Positions 35,700 through 43,983 of a stretch of DNA of 44,085 nucleotides are shown here, piece by piece. Positions within the stretch are counted from its first letter, which is position 1. Every line of letters starts with the position of its first letter. The stretch lies in the NCBI RefSeq assembly GCF_001006805.1, contig NZ_LN811368.1:1-44085 (forward strand), in the 5' to 3' direction. Origin of the DNA: Microvirga massiliensis (GTDB taxonomy: Bacteria; Pseudomonadota; Alphaproteobacteria; Rhizobiales; Beijerinckiaceae). The notes under the pieces were generated by a model that saw only the letters and a list, made by a program, of their open reading frames with translations, searched no databases and was not told the DNA's origin. Both the position numbers and the translations under genes were made by a program.

Positions 35700-35930
35700 A
35701 TGAGCAGCAATGGAAAAGACCGGCTTCGCAGCAATGCGGAGCTGGTGGCACGGGACTACACTCCGGATCTGCGAGCTCGCGGCAAGATCCAGCGGGCGAT
35801 CGATGACCTCGATCGATACGGGCCACGCACGGTCGGGCGGCGCGACGCGAAGTTTGCCCTCGTGCAGGGTATCGAGGAACTCATCGACGCAAAAGTCGAG
35901 ATGGCCATCCGCAAACTTATTGACAGGTAA
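35700..35930 (+). CDS. Small charged helical protein, unknown
   Basis: 76 residues from ATG 35700 (AGCGGA upstream). Mostly helical: KIQRAIDDLDRYGP, KFALVQGIEELIDAKVEMAIRKLIDR. Could be a small DNA- or protein-binding partner. No family recognised. Confidence 0.5.
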   Translation: MSSNGKDRLRSNAELVARDYTPDLRARGKIQRAIDDLDRYGPRTVGRRDAKFALVQGIEELIDAKVEMAIRKLIDR

Positions 35931-35954
35931 TCTTCAGATCGTCGTCTTGTCGCG

Positions 35955-36281
35955 TTGCGGACCCCTCCGCTTTTTTGGAATCCTGGCCGCAGGCGCCCGG
36001 ATAAGGATCCCCGACCACGACCATGGCATAGCCCATACATACACAAGGCATCCTCCTACGACCGGCAAGCGGCGGCCCTGTCCGAGCTCACAGGCCAGCC
36101 GGTCAACACTTGGTCCGAGGAATGGCGCCTCGAGTGCGAGGCCAGAGCCGTTCTGGAAATGTCGAAGGAGCAGCACGAAGCCTATTTCAACGGGGCAAAT
36201 GGCGACGCAAGCCAAAGGGGACTCATTGAGCTCCAGGAGATCCGGGCGGCCAAAGACAAACCGCGGTCAGCCTCCCTCTAA
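35955..36281 (+). CDS. Small protein of unknown function, start uncertain
   Basis: The frame opens at TTG 35955, but the protein-like part begins around residue 33 (SSYDRQAAALSELTGQPVNTWSEEWRLECEARAVLEM). The EWRxECEARxVL phrase followed by a short Gly/Asn loop looks like a real conserved small domain seen in methylobacterial genomes, though I cannot name it securely. No ATG lies in frame near the conserved part, so the 5' end may be altered. Converges on the AT-hook gene. Confidence 0.45.
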   Translation: MRTPPLFWNPGRRRPDKDPRPRPWHSPYIHKASSYDRQAAALSELTGQPVNTWSEEWRLECEARAVLEMSKEQHEAYFNGANGDASQRGLIELQEIRAAKDKPRSASL

Positions 36282-36300
36282 ACTGGGCATTATATCAAAC

Positions 36301-36329
36301 AAAAAGGGCGCCGGAAAAACCGGCGCCCT
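36301..36329 (-). terminator. Intrinsic terminator of the ten-AT-hook gene
   Basis: GGGCGCCGG (36306-36314) pairs perfectly with CCGGCGCCC (36320-36328). On the minus strand the stem is followed by TTTTT. It lies 17 bp past the stop at 36346. Confidence 0.9.
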
Positions 36330-36345
36330 CTGAAATCGATGATGC

Positions 36346-39222
36346 TTAGATCGCTGATCCTCGTAGCACCATCGTGTCTTCATCAGCCGCGAGCTTGACC
36401 TGCTTGAGATTCAAGTTCCCGAGCGTCTTGGCATGGATCACCACCGTGGTGTCCCCGACCTTCTTCGCTTTCACACCGCCGCTGGTGGCGCGTGTGATCA
36501 CGACCTCATCGTCCTCATTCCGCTCAATCTTGAGACGATCCTCAGGCTTGAAGCCCGACTTGTCCCATTCCTTGCGCTCGAGTTGAATCACGGTCGAAAA
36601 CTTCTTCGGGCTCGACTGGTCCGGTTGCGAATAGACCGAGATGTGGCGAGACCACTCCTTCTCTCCCCAGTTGGCTCGGGTCAGGAGTTCGGCCGTCTTA
36701 GCCGCGGACGGGCTCATGCCAGCGCCTTCGCGTGCATCCTTTGCGGCCGAAGGTGCAGCACCTTGCGGCACTGCCGCCGCAACCGGATGCTTCCTCGGAC
36801 GTCCACGACCGCGCTTCTGCACCGGCTCGAGACCAAGGTTCAACTCCGGCTGCTGCGCCGGCACGGTGGTGGTCGCTTGGGCAGCAACTTCCTCGGGACG
36901 CGGATGCTTACGCGGGCGACCACGAGGCCGCTTCACGACAACCGCTTCCTCGGTTGCAGTCGCGGGCTGCGACACAGCCTCCGAGGCCTGCGCTGTCCTT
37001 GCAGCGGCCCTCTGCGCACTCTGCTCCGGTAGGCTCTGCGGGGCAACAGCCTGCGCAGCAACGTCCTCGGGACGCGGGTGTTTACGCGGCCGGCCACGGG
37101 GACGCTTTACAACGACTGGCTCAGCCGTCTCGGCCTGTCCGAGTGTATGCACCGGTGCTGCGACAGGCGCCGCCTCCGCCTGAACAACCTGAGTTGCGAC
37201 ATCTTCGGGCCGCGGATGCTTGCGCGGCCGGCCACGCGGGCGCTTGACGACAACTTCCTCCGGTGCGGCGGCTGCCGCAACCGGCTGAGCGGGTTGAGGC
37301 GCGGGCGGCACCGCAACCGCCTGAACGGGCTGTGGAGCGGCGGCCGTCGCCAATGCACCTGTCGACGCTTGGGTGGCGAGATCTTCAGGCCGCGGATGCT
37401 TGCGCGGACGACCCCGCGGGCGCTTCGCAGCGGCTGGTTCCGGTGTGCCAGCTGCGGCAACCGACGGAGTGGCTGGAGTGGGCACAGCAATCGGCGTTTG
37501 AGCTACGGCCTCCTCTGGCCGAGGATGCTTCCGCGGCCGGCCACGAGGGCGCGTTACCGCGACCGGCTCGGCTGGCTCGGCATGACCAACTGTCTGCACT
37601 GGTGCCGTGACAGGCGCTGTCGCTGCCTGATCTGCCTGAGCGGCAACATCCTCGGGCCGCGGATGCTTGCGCGGGCGACCACGCGGGCGTTTAGCGACAA
37701 CCGATTCAGGTGCCGCCTCTGCCACAACCGCCTGAACGGGTTGCGGCGCTGCGGGTGCCACAACGGCCTGAACTGGTTCAACTGGTTGAGGCGCGGCGGC
37801 TGTCGCCACTGCAGCTGTCGATGCCTGGGCGGCGAGATCTTCAGGCCGCGGGTGCTTACGCGGCCGACCACGCGGACGCTTGGCGACAGCGGGCTCAGGT
37901 GTGGCCACCGGCTGCTCGATTACCGGCTGCTCGATTTCGGCTCGCACCTCCGGCTCCGTTGGTACAGGTGGTGCAACCGCGCCGGCTTGAACTGCGAGAT
38001 CTTCCGGCCGCGGATGCTTGCGTGGGCGACCCCGCGGTCTCTTGCCCACGACCGGCTCCGCCACGGCAGCAGGCTGCGGAGCTTCAGCTTGGATCTCCGG
38101 TTGAACTGCCACAGCCGGAGCAACTGCGCTGGCCTGGGCGGCAAGATCCTCTGCACGAGGATGCTTACGCGGCCGACCACGCGGGCGCTTTACTTCCACG
38201 GCCTCTCCGGCCTCGGCATGAACTGGCGATTGCGGAGCAGATACGGGCGCGGGCACCACCTGTGCCTCGGCCTGAGCCGGAGGCTGTGGAGCGGTAATAG
38301 TCTTCGGAGGCTGTGGAGCGGTAACAGTCGCGGGCACGGCCTGTGCCTCGGCCGCTGCCGGCGGCACCGTGATGATCTCGTCCTCAACTGCATGGTGAGC
38401 AGGAGCTGCAGGAGCCGCAGGATGAGAAACCTCCTGGATCCTGCTGAGCGCTTCCCTCACGCTGAACGACATGCCCTCTGCGGAACGAACCACAAGTGGG
38501 GCCAGATTAGCGACGGCTTGTATCTGCTGCGCCTGGAGCGACTTTTGCTCGTCCTGCAGCGAAACCATTTTGCCGATCTGCGACACCATGAGTTCCATGG
38601 CAGCCCGCATGTTCTCGATGTCCGACGCGATCGTCGTCATCACTTTTTCGAACTGCTGGCTCTCTCCGGATGGAGCCGTCGGGGCTTGAGGTGCCGCCGC
38701 GGGTGCTGCTGCTGCCGGAGCCGGCTGGCTTGCCGGCTTCCTGAACAATGCTTCAGCCTCAAGCGACGGCGAAGGACGCCGCCCCATTCCCGGCAGACCG
38801 AGTCTTTCACGCCTGACCGGAGAAGCCCCGGCCGGACCAGAACTCGTGCTTTGTTGACCGGCACTCGATTTTCCGAAATGCCGTTCGATGAGACGCGCTG
38901 TATCGTCCTTAGGCTGCTTCGACATAAACACCTGCTCCGCTAATTGTGCGGGAGACAAAACCGGGGTCCCTTGCTGGGTGACCTTGAAGCGATCCGCCAA
39001 CCCCAGACATGAGGGGCAGACATCGTAGGACCGGGAGTTTCGGCCCAGGAGCCAGCCCTTCTGCTTAAACCACTCGTTCACAACCTCGTCCGAGACGACG
39101 GTTTTTCTTTCGAACGTGGCAGTCGTGGGACACTTAGAGCAGTGAACGGTGAATCGAACCTTAGACGGAAGACCACCACTCCGGGTGATCACAGGTTCGA
39201 ACAGACGCACGCTTTTCAGCAT
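36346..39222 (-). CDS. Zinc-ribbon protein with ten AT-hooks, candidate chromatin-type regulator
   Basis: 958 residues. ATG 39222 has AGGGA upstream. A four-cysteine zinc ribbon is formed by C28, C31, C69 and C72. Residues about 195-260 are helical and coiled-coil-like (FEKVMTTIASDIENMRAAMELM). Between about 345 and 810 come ten AT-hooks, nine of the form RPRGRPRKHPR and one GRGRPRKHP, spaced 40-65 residues apart by Ala/Pro/Val linkers and mostly followed by PEDLAAQ-like helices. The C-terminal 110 residues form a separate ordered domain (WGEKEWSRHISVYS, KKFSTVIQLERKEWDKSG, DTTVVIHAKTLGNLNLKQVKL). AT-hooks bind the minor groove of AT-rich DNA, so a nucleoid-organising or silencing role is likely. 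Monocistronic. Confidence 0.85.
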   Translation of the reverse strand: MLKSVRLFEPVITRSGGLPSKVRFTVHCSKCPTTATFERKTVVSDEVVNEWFKQKGWLLGRNSRSYDVCPSCLGLADRFKVTQQGTPVLSPAQLAEQVFMSKQPKDDTARLIERHFGKSSAGQQSTSSGPAGASPVRRERLGLPGMGRRPSPSLEAEALFRKPASQPAPAAAAPAAAPQAPTAPSGESQQFEKVMTTIASDIENMRAAMELMVSQIGKMVSLQDEQKSLQAQQIQAVANLAPLVVRSAEGMSFSVREALSRIQEVSHPAAPAAPAHHAVEDEIITVPPAAAEAQAVPATVTAPQPPKTITAPQPPAQAEAQVVPAPVSAPQSPVHAEAGEAVEVKRPRGRPRKHPRAEDLAAQASAVAPAVAVQPEIQAEAPQPAAVAEPVVGKRPRGRPRKHPRPEDLAVQAGAVAPPVPTEPEVRAEIEQPVIEQPVATPEPAVAKRPRGRPRKHPRPEDLAAQASTAAVATAAAPQPVEPVQAVVAPAAPQPVQAVVAEAAPESVVAKRPRGRPRKHPRPEDVAAQADQAATAPVTAPVQTVGHAEPAEPVAVTRPRGRPRKHPRPEEAVAQTPIAVPTPATPSVAAAGTPEPAAAKRPRGRPRKHPRPEDLATQASTGALATAAAPQPVQAVAVPPAPQPAQPVAAAAAPEEVVVKRPRGRPRKHPRPEDVATQVVQAEAAPVAAPVHTLGQAETAEPVVVKRPRGRPRKHPRPEDVAAQAVAPQSLPEQSAQRAAARTAQASEAVSQPATATEEAVVVKRPRGRPRKHPRPEEVAAQATTTVPAQQPELNLGLEPVQKRGRGRPRKHPVAAAVPQGAAPSAAKDAREGAGMSPSAAKTAELLTRANWGEKEWSRHISVYSQPDQSSPKKFSTVIQLERKEWDKSGFKPEDRLKIERNEDDEVVITRATSGGVKAKKVGDTTVVIHAKTLGNLNLKQVKLAADEDTMVLRGSAI
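36790..38195 (-). repeat. Ten imperfect repeats encoding AT-hooks
   Basis: Ten copies of a roughly 35-60 bp segment resembling cggatgcttgcgcgg...cgcgggcgctt, spaced about 120-200 bp. Not a CRISPR: spacing varies, the frame is kept throughout, and the spacers encode Ala/Pro linkers. Confidence 0.85.
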
Positions 39223-39960
39223 ACACTTTCCCTTAGAGGCGATTGCCTAGCCTCGACTCCGCTCAGGACTCGTCACCCCGATCCTATGCTTCGATTCGAG
39301 TGAATCAGTGCCAACGGGCCGGGGTATTAGCCTATTGCTCAGCCGTGTCCACCACAGCTAACCCCGATAGCATTGACAGGTTCCGACCGACCTGCCTAGT
39401 GGTACCCACCCCCGAGCAGGCGGAAATAAAGGATATGTGGGGAAAACTTCCCTAGCGTCAGAAACTTGGTTCCAATTGAATCCCAAAAAGTAAAGTCCGA
39501 GAATCTCCGGACCGTCCCTTTCTCCGAGTTTAGAAACGTCATTTAAGCGTGGATATATGGCGTCGAGCACCCCGGGCAGCAAGTTGCCGGCCTAATGGAG
39601 CTCCGGTTTTCATCGTCGCACCCTGCCCAAGCGCTGCCAGGGTCAGGCGACCTCACCTGTTCAAACGGTTTCGATCTGGAGATTTTAGTTCTTGGATGAG
39701 CGAGAGCTTCCTCAAACCCTTGAAGAAGTTTGAGAGATTGATGGATCACAGCCCGGGCCAAAATAGGTTTTCCAATGCGGGGGCACCTGCGGCGCAGACT
39801 CCCGAATAATAATAGTCCCCGGCACGAGGCTATTTCCGGGCGTCGACGGCCAAAAATAGGTGAGGATGGACGTCAATTTAGGCTAAGTATCGTCAAAGAA
39901 GTATTCCTATTCTCGCTAACGCGCCCTTTTGGCGACAAAATGACCAAACGTCATCAGCGA

Positions 39961-39979
39961 CCTTTCATCGCTTGAAAGG
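39961..39979. repeat. 7-bp inverted repeat
   Basis: CCTTTCA (39961-39967) and TGAAAGG (39973-39979) with a 5-nt centre. No T-run; a plausible operator upstream of the 40298 gene. Confidence 0.5.
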
Positions 39980-40059
39980 ACATTTGTGCCCTCTGGGTTG
40001 ATCAATTCCTGACCGGATTTGATCGAGTCTCCTTCGCATAAGTCAGCAGACCTCTCCGC

Positions 40060-40104
40060 CACGACTTCTCTCAGAGTCGTGCCGAAGGGGCCTCAATACC
40101 CCTT
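40060..40104. repeat. Two adjacent hairpins in the leader of the 40298 gene
   Basis: CACGACT (40060-40066)/AGTCGTG (40075-40081), then AAGGGG (40085-40090)/CCCCTT (40099-40104); both have 8-nt loops. They are about 200 bp before the start codon. They could be a structured 5' leader or a double binding site. Confidence 0.4.
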
Positions 40105-40297
40105 GGGCCTTCAGGAAAGCCCGCTGGTTCCAGGAAGAGAACCTCTTCCGCGACCTGCTCTTGGTCGCAAAGCGAAGCCTGACCTCACCACCAACGCGAA
40201 ACCACCCTGCTGAAACAACCTCGGCAGCCGGCTCGCGGCCAACGGAACCCCCGCCTCTTCAGAGCATGCCCGGCTGCCTCGATGGAGTTTTCAGCCA

Positions 40298-42133
40298 ATG
40301 ACATCACTGGCCATCCATATTGATCGTCTCAAGAAGAACCTTGAGAAGAACGGCGTGTCGTGGAAGCGGCACAAAATTCTGGAATTGCTCTCATCCACGT
40401 TCGGCTACCACAATTCGAATGAGCTGACCGCCGCGCATAAGCGGGGAGAGATCGACCCGCCCAAGGCGGAACCGATCGGCGAGATCGCCCTGCCCAGCGG
40501 CGAGAGCATCGTGGTCGTCCGGGACCCGCTCGCTCGGGCGCCCTACGCCATCGACCAGAGCTTTCTCGAGCGCGTCGTTGCCGAGGAGCGGGCCGAGACT
40601 TTTGGCCCGCCCCCCTATGGGCACCTCATTGACCTGTCGCGCCTCCTCGACGGGAATCTCGAAAAAATCGGCCCGGCTCTTAAAAGCGGCCCCGGTGCGG
40701 AAATGGTCAAAATAGATGTTTTCTGCGCCGTCATGTCGTTCCGGAATAGCGGAGAATCCGTAAATCTGTACCTCTCCGAGGACGATCTCTACTCCGAGGT
40801 CGCCGATCTCTGCCGTAATGACTGGCAGCTCAGGTCCCAGATGGGCAATGTCGGCGAGGAGGAATTCGACCTCGCGACCGCATCGGATCGTGAAATCGTC
40901 CGATTCTATTATCGTGACAATGAGCGCGAGGGGCTCACGATCGTCGAAAGCCAGCTTGAGGTCCCGGCCTCGATGGTCGGCGCGCTGCCGAGATCTGGTC
41001 AGCGGCTGAACCCCAAGGGCACCATCCCGGTCCGGCTCTACCAGGCCGAAACCACCCATCGCCACGGCTCGGATATCTACACCGAGGCTACTCAAGAGGC
41101 TCTCGACCGAAGGGTCGCCGCCTACTGCCGGGATCATTGGGGCGATTGGCGGGATGGTTCCGACGCGGGCGACGACGAGACCGATCCTCAAACCCTTTCT
41201 GACGAAGAAGTGACCAGAAGGTACTTCGACGCGATGGAAGGCGAATACGTCGAGGGATCCTTCGTCGATATCGAAATCCCGGTCGCCCAGCTCAACCTGC
41301 CGGCGTCAACCCGGTCGCAGTCACGGACGTCAAGGGGTGGGGTTCACCCGAGAGCCCGGAAACAGCCCTCGATTAAGTCGCGTCCAGACCAAGGGACAGC
41401 CGCAAATGCGCGGAAAGCCATGCTCACGCAGCTCGGGTTCAAGAACTACGAGCTCAATGATGAGCAACGCGACGTGATCCTCGCCGCGCTCCGCCTCTGG
41501 CAATCCACGGGTAAGGACCAGATTGCCGACGTCCTAATGGGCTACTCCTGCCTCTACAAGGGCCTCAAATTCGTGATGCCCTGCGCCGAATACTATTTCG
41601 GCGAGGATAGCGATCGCGACCAGGCCCTTGCCGAGGTGACCGCATACGCTACGGACATCCGTACCCGGATCGAGGCGATCGGGGGATATGTCTTGGTCGA
41701 CGAGGATGACGGCCCCGACGAAGATCGGCACACCGTTCAGGTCCTCGTTCCCTTCGAGCATGCTCTCCGGCTCGTCCGGGGAGCTAAGACCGAAGAGCCG
41801 TATGACGCCTGGGTCTTGGCCCTGATCGATCTGCTTCTGCCGACCGACATGCCGCGGATCCAAGCTGCCTTCCGCCCGGAGGTTTGGGTCGGCGACCAGG
41901 CCATGACCGTCGAGCCGGCCGGCAAGAACACCTGGGACGTGACCGCCGAGATCGTTCAAATGGGCTCTGAGAGGGCTCTCGCGTTACGGGACAACGATTA
42001 CCCGTCGGACGACCTTCGGAACTCCCGAAACGCCCCTGACTGGGTTCGGGATTGGAATGGACCGTTTCGGGTCGAAGTCGCTGGTGCCATTGCGATGTTC
42101 TATGAGCATCTCGACGGCCACGGCAACAAATAG
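40298..42133 (+). CDS. Protein of unknown function with internal duplication
   Basis: 611 residues. The N-terminal 50 residues (HIDRLKKNLEKNGVSWKRHKILELLSSTFGY) resemble the small helical 'AxxLRxxLxxxG...LELxAxxxGFxxWNxL' module found at the start of some alphaproteobacterial glyoxalase-superfamily and plasmid proteins. Two related modules follow, about 138-230 and 241-331. Each ends in a C(R)xxW...SDxEIVRFYxxxxEG...EIP pattern and they are probably a duplication. A basic linker separates them from a second helical region (LGFKNYELNDEQRDVILAALRLW). No enzyme motif recognised. Confidence 0.7.
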   Translation: MTSLAIHIDRLKKNLEKNGVSWKRHKILELLSSTFGYHNSNELTAAHKRGEIDPPKAEPIGEIALPSGESIVVVRDPLARAPYAIDQSFLERVVAEERAETFGPPPYGHLIDLSRLLDGNLEKIGPALKSGPGAEMVKIDVFCAVMSFRNSGESVNLYLSEDDLYSEVADLCRNDWQLRSQMGNVGEEEFDLATASDREIVRFYYRDNEREGLTIVESQLEVPASMVGALPRSGQRLNPKGTIPVRLYQAETTHRHGSDIYTEATQEALDRRVAAYCRDHWGDWRDGSDAGDDETDPQTLSDEEVTRRYFDAMEGEYVEGSFVDIEIPVAQLNLPASTRSQSRTSRGGVHPRARKQPSIKSRPDQGTAANARKAMLTQLGFKNYELNDEQRDVILAALRLWQSTGKDQIADVLMGYSCLYKGLKFVMPCAEYYFGEDSDRDQALAEVTAYATDIRTRIEAIGGYVLVDEDDGPDEDRHTVQVLVPFEHALRLVRGAKTEEPYDAWVLALIDLLLPTDMPRIQAAFRPEVWVGDQAMTVEPAGKNTWDVTAEIVQMGSERALALRDNDYPSDDLRNSRNAPDWVRDWNGPFRVEVAGAIAMFYEHLDGHGNK

Positions 42134-42152
42134 CCCACGCTAGCCACACCAC

Positions 42153-42187
42153 GGGGGCTCTGATGTCGACCTTCGTCAGAGCCTCCC
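42153..42187 (+). terminator. Hairpin after the 611-residue gene, possible terminator
   Basis: GGCTCTGA (42156-42163) pairs with TCAGAGCC (42176-42183), extendable by G-C pairs. No good T-run follows, so termination is uncertain. Confidence 0.4.
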
Positions 42188-42264
42188 TCAATTCCGAGGC
42201 TCATCCCGGTGTTCAAGTCCTGGTCGGCGCCGCGGGGTCCACCCACCCGCAGCAATCTCTCGGA

Positions 42265-42786
42265 TCAGGAGGCTGTACTCGGCAAGGCCTGACCGGTCTC
42301 ATTCGAGACCAGCATATCCGTGCCCGCCGTGTTCTTTTCCTCTTCTGATTCCGTCTCGTCCGGCTTCCCTGGTTCGACCGGAAGCCATACCCCGAACTCG
42401 GACCGGAGCAACCCATCACGCCGAAGATTGCTCAGCGTCCCTACCAGTGTGCTTTGCTTCTGGTCGGGGAACATGTCGCGGATCCGGGGCGTGGAGAGCC
42501 CCTCGGGGGCCTTTTGGATTGCAGTCAGAAGTCTGCTCCGGAAGGTGTTCGCACGAGGCTCCGACGTTCCGCCGGCCTCTCGCGGCTTTCGTGGTCTGCC
42601 GGGTCCGCGTTTAAAGACCATTGCCTCGGGCGGAGTCTTGGACTCACCCAGAAGTGCGCTGAGATCTTCCTCACCTTTGCGCAGCCACTCCCGTTCGACC
42701 TCCAGGGTCGCGATTTGCTCTTCGATCTCGGCAAGCCGAGATCGGATGGCAGCTAGCGCCAGACTTAGCGCCTTGGTATCCAGCAT
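42265..42786 (-). CDS. Coiled-coil / AT-hook / winged-helix DNA-binding protein
   Basis: 173 residues. Residues 5-48 form a coiled coil (LALAAIRSRLAEIEEQIATLEVEREWL). Residues 60-68 are an AT-hook (RGPGRPRKP). Residues 82-137 look like a winged helix (FRSRLLTAIQKAPEGLSTPRIRDMF, LVGTLSNLRRDGLLRSEFGVWLP). Probably a dimeric transcription factor. No clear ribosome site precedes ATG 42786. It sits 3 kb from the ten-AT-hook gene. The 305 bp to 43091 hold no gene. Confidence 0.7.
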   Translation of the reverse strand: MLDTKALSLALAAIRSRLAEIEEQIATLEVEREWLRKGEEDLSALLGESKTPPEAMVFKRGPGRPRKPREAGGTSEPRANTFRSRLLTAIQKAPEGLSTPRIRDMFPDQKQSTLVGTLSNLRRDGLLRSEFGVWLPVEPGKPDETESEEEKNTAGTDMLVSNETGQALPSTAS

Positions 42787-43091
42787 TGACGAACACGCCC
42801 CGGTTGAACGCGGGTGCTATCTGTAAACCTGCCAGGGCCAGCGTCAATCGGCAGCTAGGGCGAAAAGACCCTGGAAACTCGACATTCCGTATAGCCGCCG
42901 CCGCTACGGAATCGCCGCCGGATCGCTGACGCCTCTCTCTTTGAAGGCCGCCATACCTCCTTAGGTCCGGCTAGGTGACTGAGCGTCCAGTCTCTGGCCA
43001 GGAAGCTTGAGGCCCCCGGAACGCCCCTGATACTATTATTCCGAAAGTGTTCCCGCAGACGGGCAATCCTAGAACCCCGAAAGGGAACTCC

Positions 43092-43643
43092 ATGACCTTC
43101 GATAAAAACCGATTTTCCCTTCTCATCAAGGCCGCCGGCATAAAGAGGCCCGAGCTCGAGATCCCTGAGGACGACCTGGTCCGGCGGGCTCGCCTGTTTG
43201 CCACCCATCACCACGCCGCGGTCGGGCAAAAGCGGAAATACAGCGGGGAAGACTACATCACCCACCCTGCCGCGGTCGTCGCGATCCTCAAGAGCGTCAC
43301 GAGCGACCCCATCACCCTTGCGGCCGGCTGGGCTCACGACACCGTCGAGGATACCCACGCGACGCACGAGATGGTCCGAAACGAGCTCGGATCGGAAGTC
43401 GGCCTTCTGGTCGAAGGCCTGACCGACATTTCGACACCAGAGGATGGAAACAGGGCGACCCGGAAGGCGATCGATCGGGCCCACAGCGCGGCCGCCGACC
43501 CGCGGGCCAAAACCGCCAAACTCGCCGACCTGATCCATAACGGGATCGATATCATCGCCCACGATGTCAACTTCGCGAAGGTGTTCCTCCAGGAAAAGGC
43601 TCTTCTGCTTCCCGTCCTCGTCGAAGGCGATCAGACCCTTTAG
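43092..43643 (+). CDS. Small alarmone hydrolase (RelA/SpoT HD domain only)
   Basis: 183 residues from ATG 43092 (AAGGGA upstream). The HD phosphohydrolase motifs of RelA/SpoT and Mesh1 are present: an HH pair with GQKRKYSGEDYITHP, H82-D83 in WAHDTVEDT (with E86-D87), and KLADLIHN. No synthetase or ACT domain. It should hydrolyse (p)ppGpp or related alarmones in the cytoplasm. No alarmone synthetase toxin is adjacent, so it is either an orphan hydrolase or a relic of a toxSAS-type pair. Confidence 0.85.
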   Translation: MTFDKNRFSLLIKAAGIKRPELEIPEDDLVRRARLFATHHHAAVGQKRKYSGEDYITHPAAVVAILKSVTSDPITLAAGWAHDTVEDTHATHEMVRNELGSEVGLLVEGLTDISTPEDGNRATRKAIDRAHSAAADPRAKTAKLADLIHNGIDIIAHDVNFAKVFLQEKALLLPVLVEGDQTL

Positions 43644-43983
43644 AAAGCGGCTCACCGTGTTCTCGAGGCCGGCCAACATGCTCTCGTTCAAGCGAAACTC
43701 GCCGCCAAGGCTGGCTTGGAGCGATAACCCCTCACCAAAGCCGTCTGCCGCTCTCGTCGAGCGGCAGGCTTGATCCTCCGGTTCGAATGCTGTCTTTCCG
43801 TGACGTCCTCAAGGGCGAAAGGGCGGAGCGCCAACCGTCCAGCTGGCATGGCCGGTCCTCACGGGCGTCCGACGATATTCCCGGCTCCGAAGCGCTCCAA
43901 GAAAAATTCCTCTAACTGTGCTTTCCCATTATAGGCGTAATCAGGAATGTTCCATTTCCAACGCCCTCAGCCTCGAGATTCCC
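43644..43983. other. Intergenic region after the alarmone hydrolase
   Basis: 340 bp with no gene. CTGCCGCT (43745-43752)/AGCGGCAG (43760-43767) forms a hairpin without a T-run. Confidence 0.4.

Larger units (their letters stand above)
39223..40297. other. 1.07-kb divergent intergenic region, AT-richer
   Basis: No gene supported on either strand. It separates the AT-hook gene (leftward) from the 611-residue gene (rightward) and must hold both promoters. It contains several AT-rich tracts, for example aataataatag near 39808, which are possible targets of AT-hook proteins. Three hairpins are listed separately. Confidence 0.45.

Noticed and set aside
36790..38195. Regular repeats resembling a CRISPR array
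   Set aside because: Repeats are in frame within one gene, spacing is irregular and the spacers encode Ala/Pro linkers. The same applies to 28355-29374, where units are contiguous.
37078..38943. Long plus-strand open frame (621 codons) opposite the AT-hook gene
   Set aside because: It is the antisense of ten Arg/Pro/Ala-rich repeats in GC-rich DNA. Its translation is Arg/Leu/Cys-rich with no domain, while the minus strand has the zinc ribbon, hooks, ribosome site and terminator.
39549..39809. Open frames in the 39.2-40.3 kb intergenic region
   Set aside because: No ribosome sites, unstructured translations and elevated stop density in the other frames; better read as regulatory DNA.
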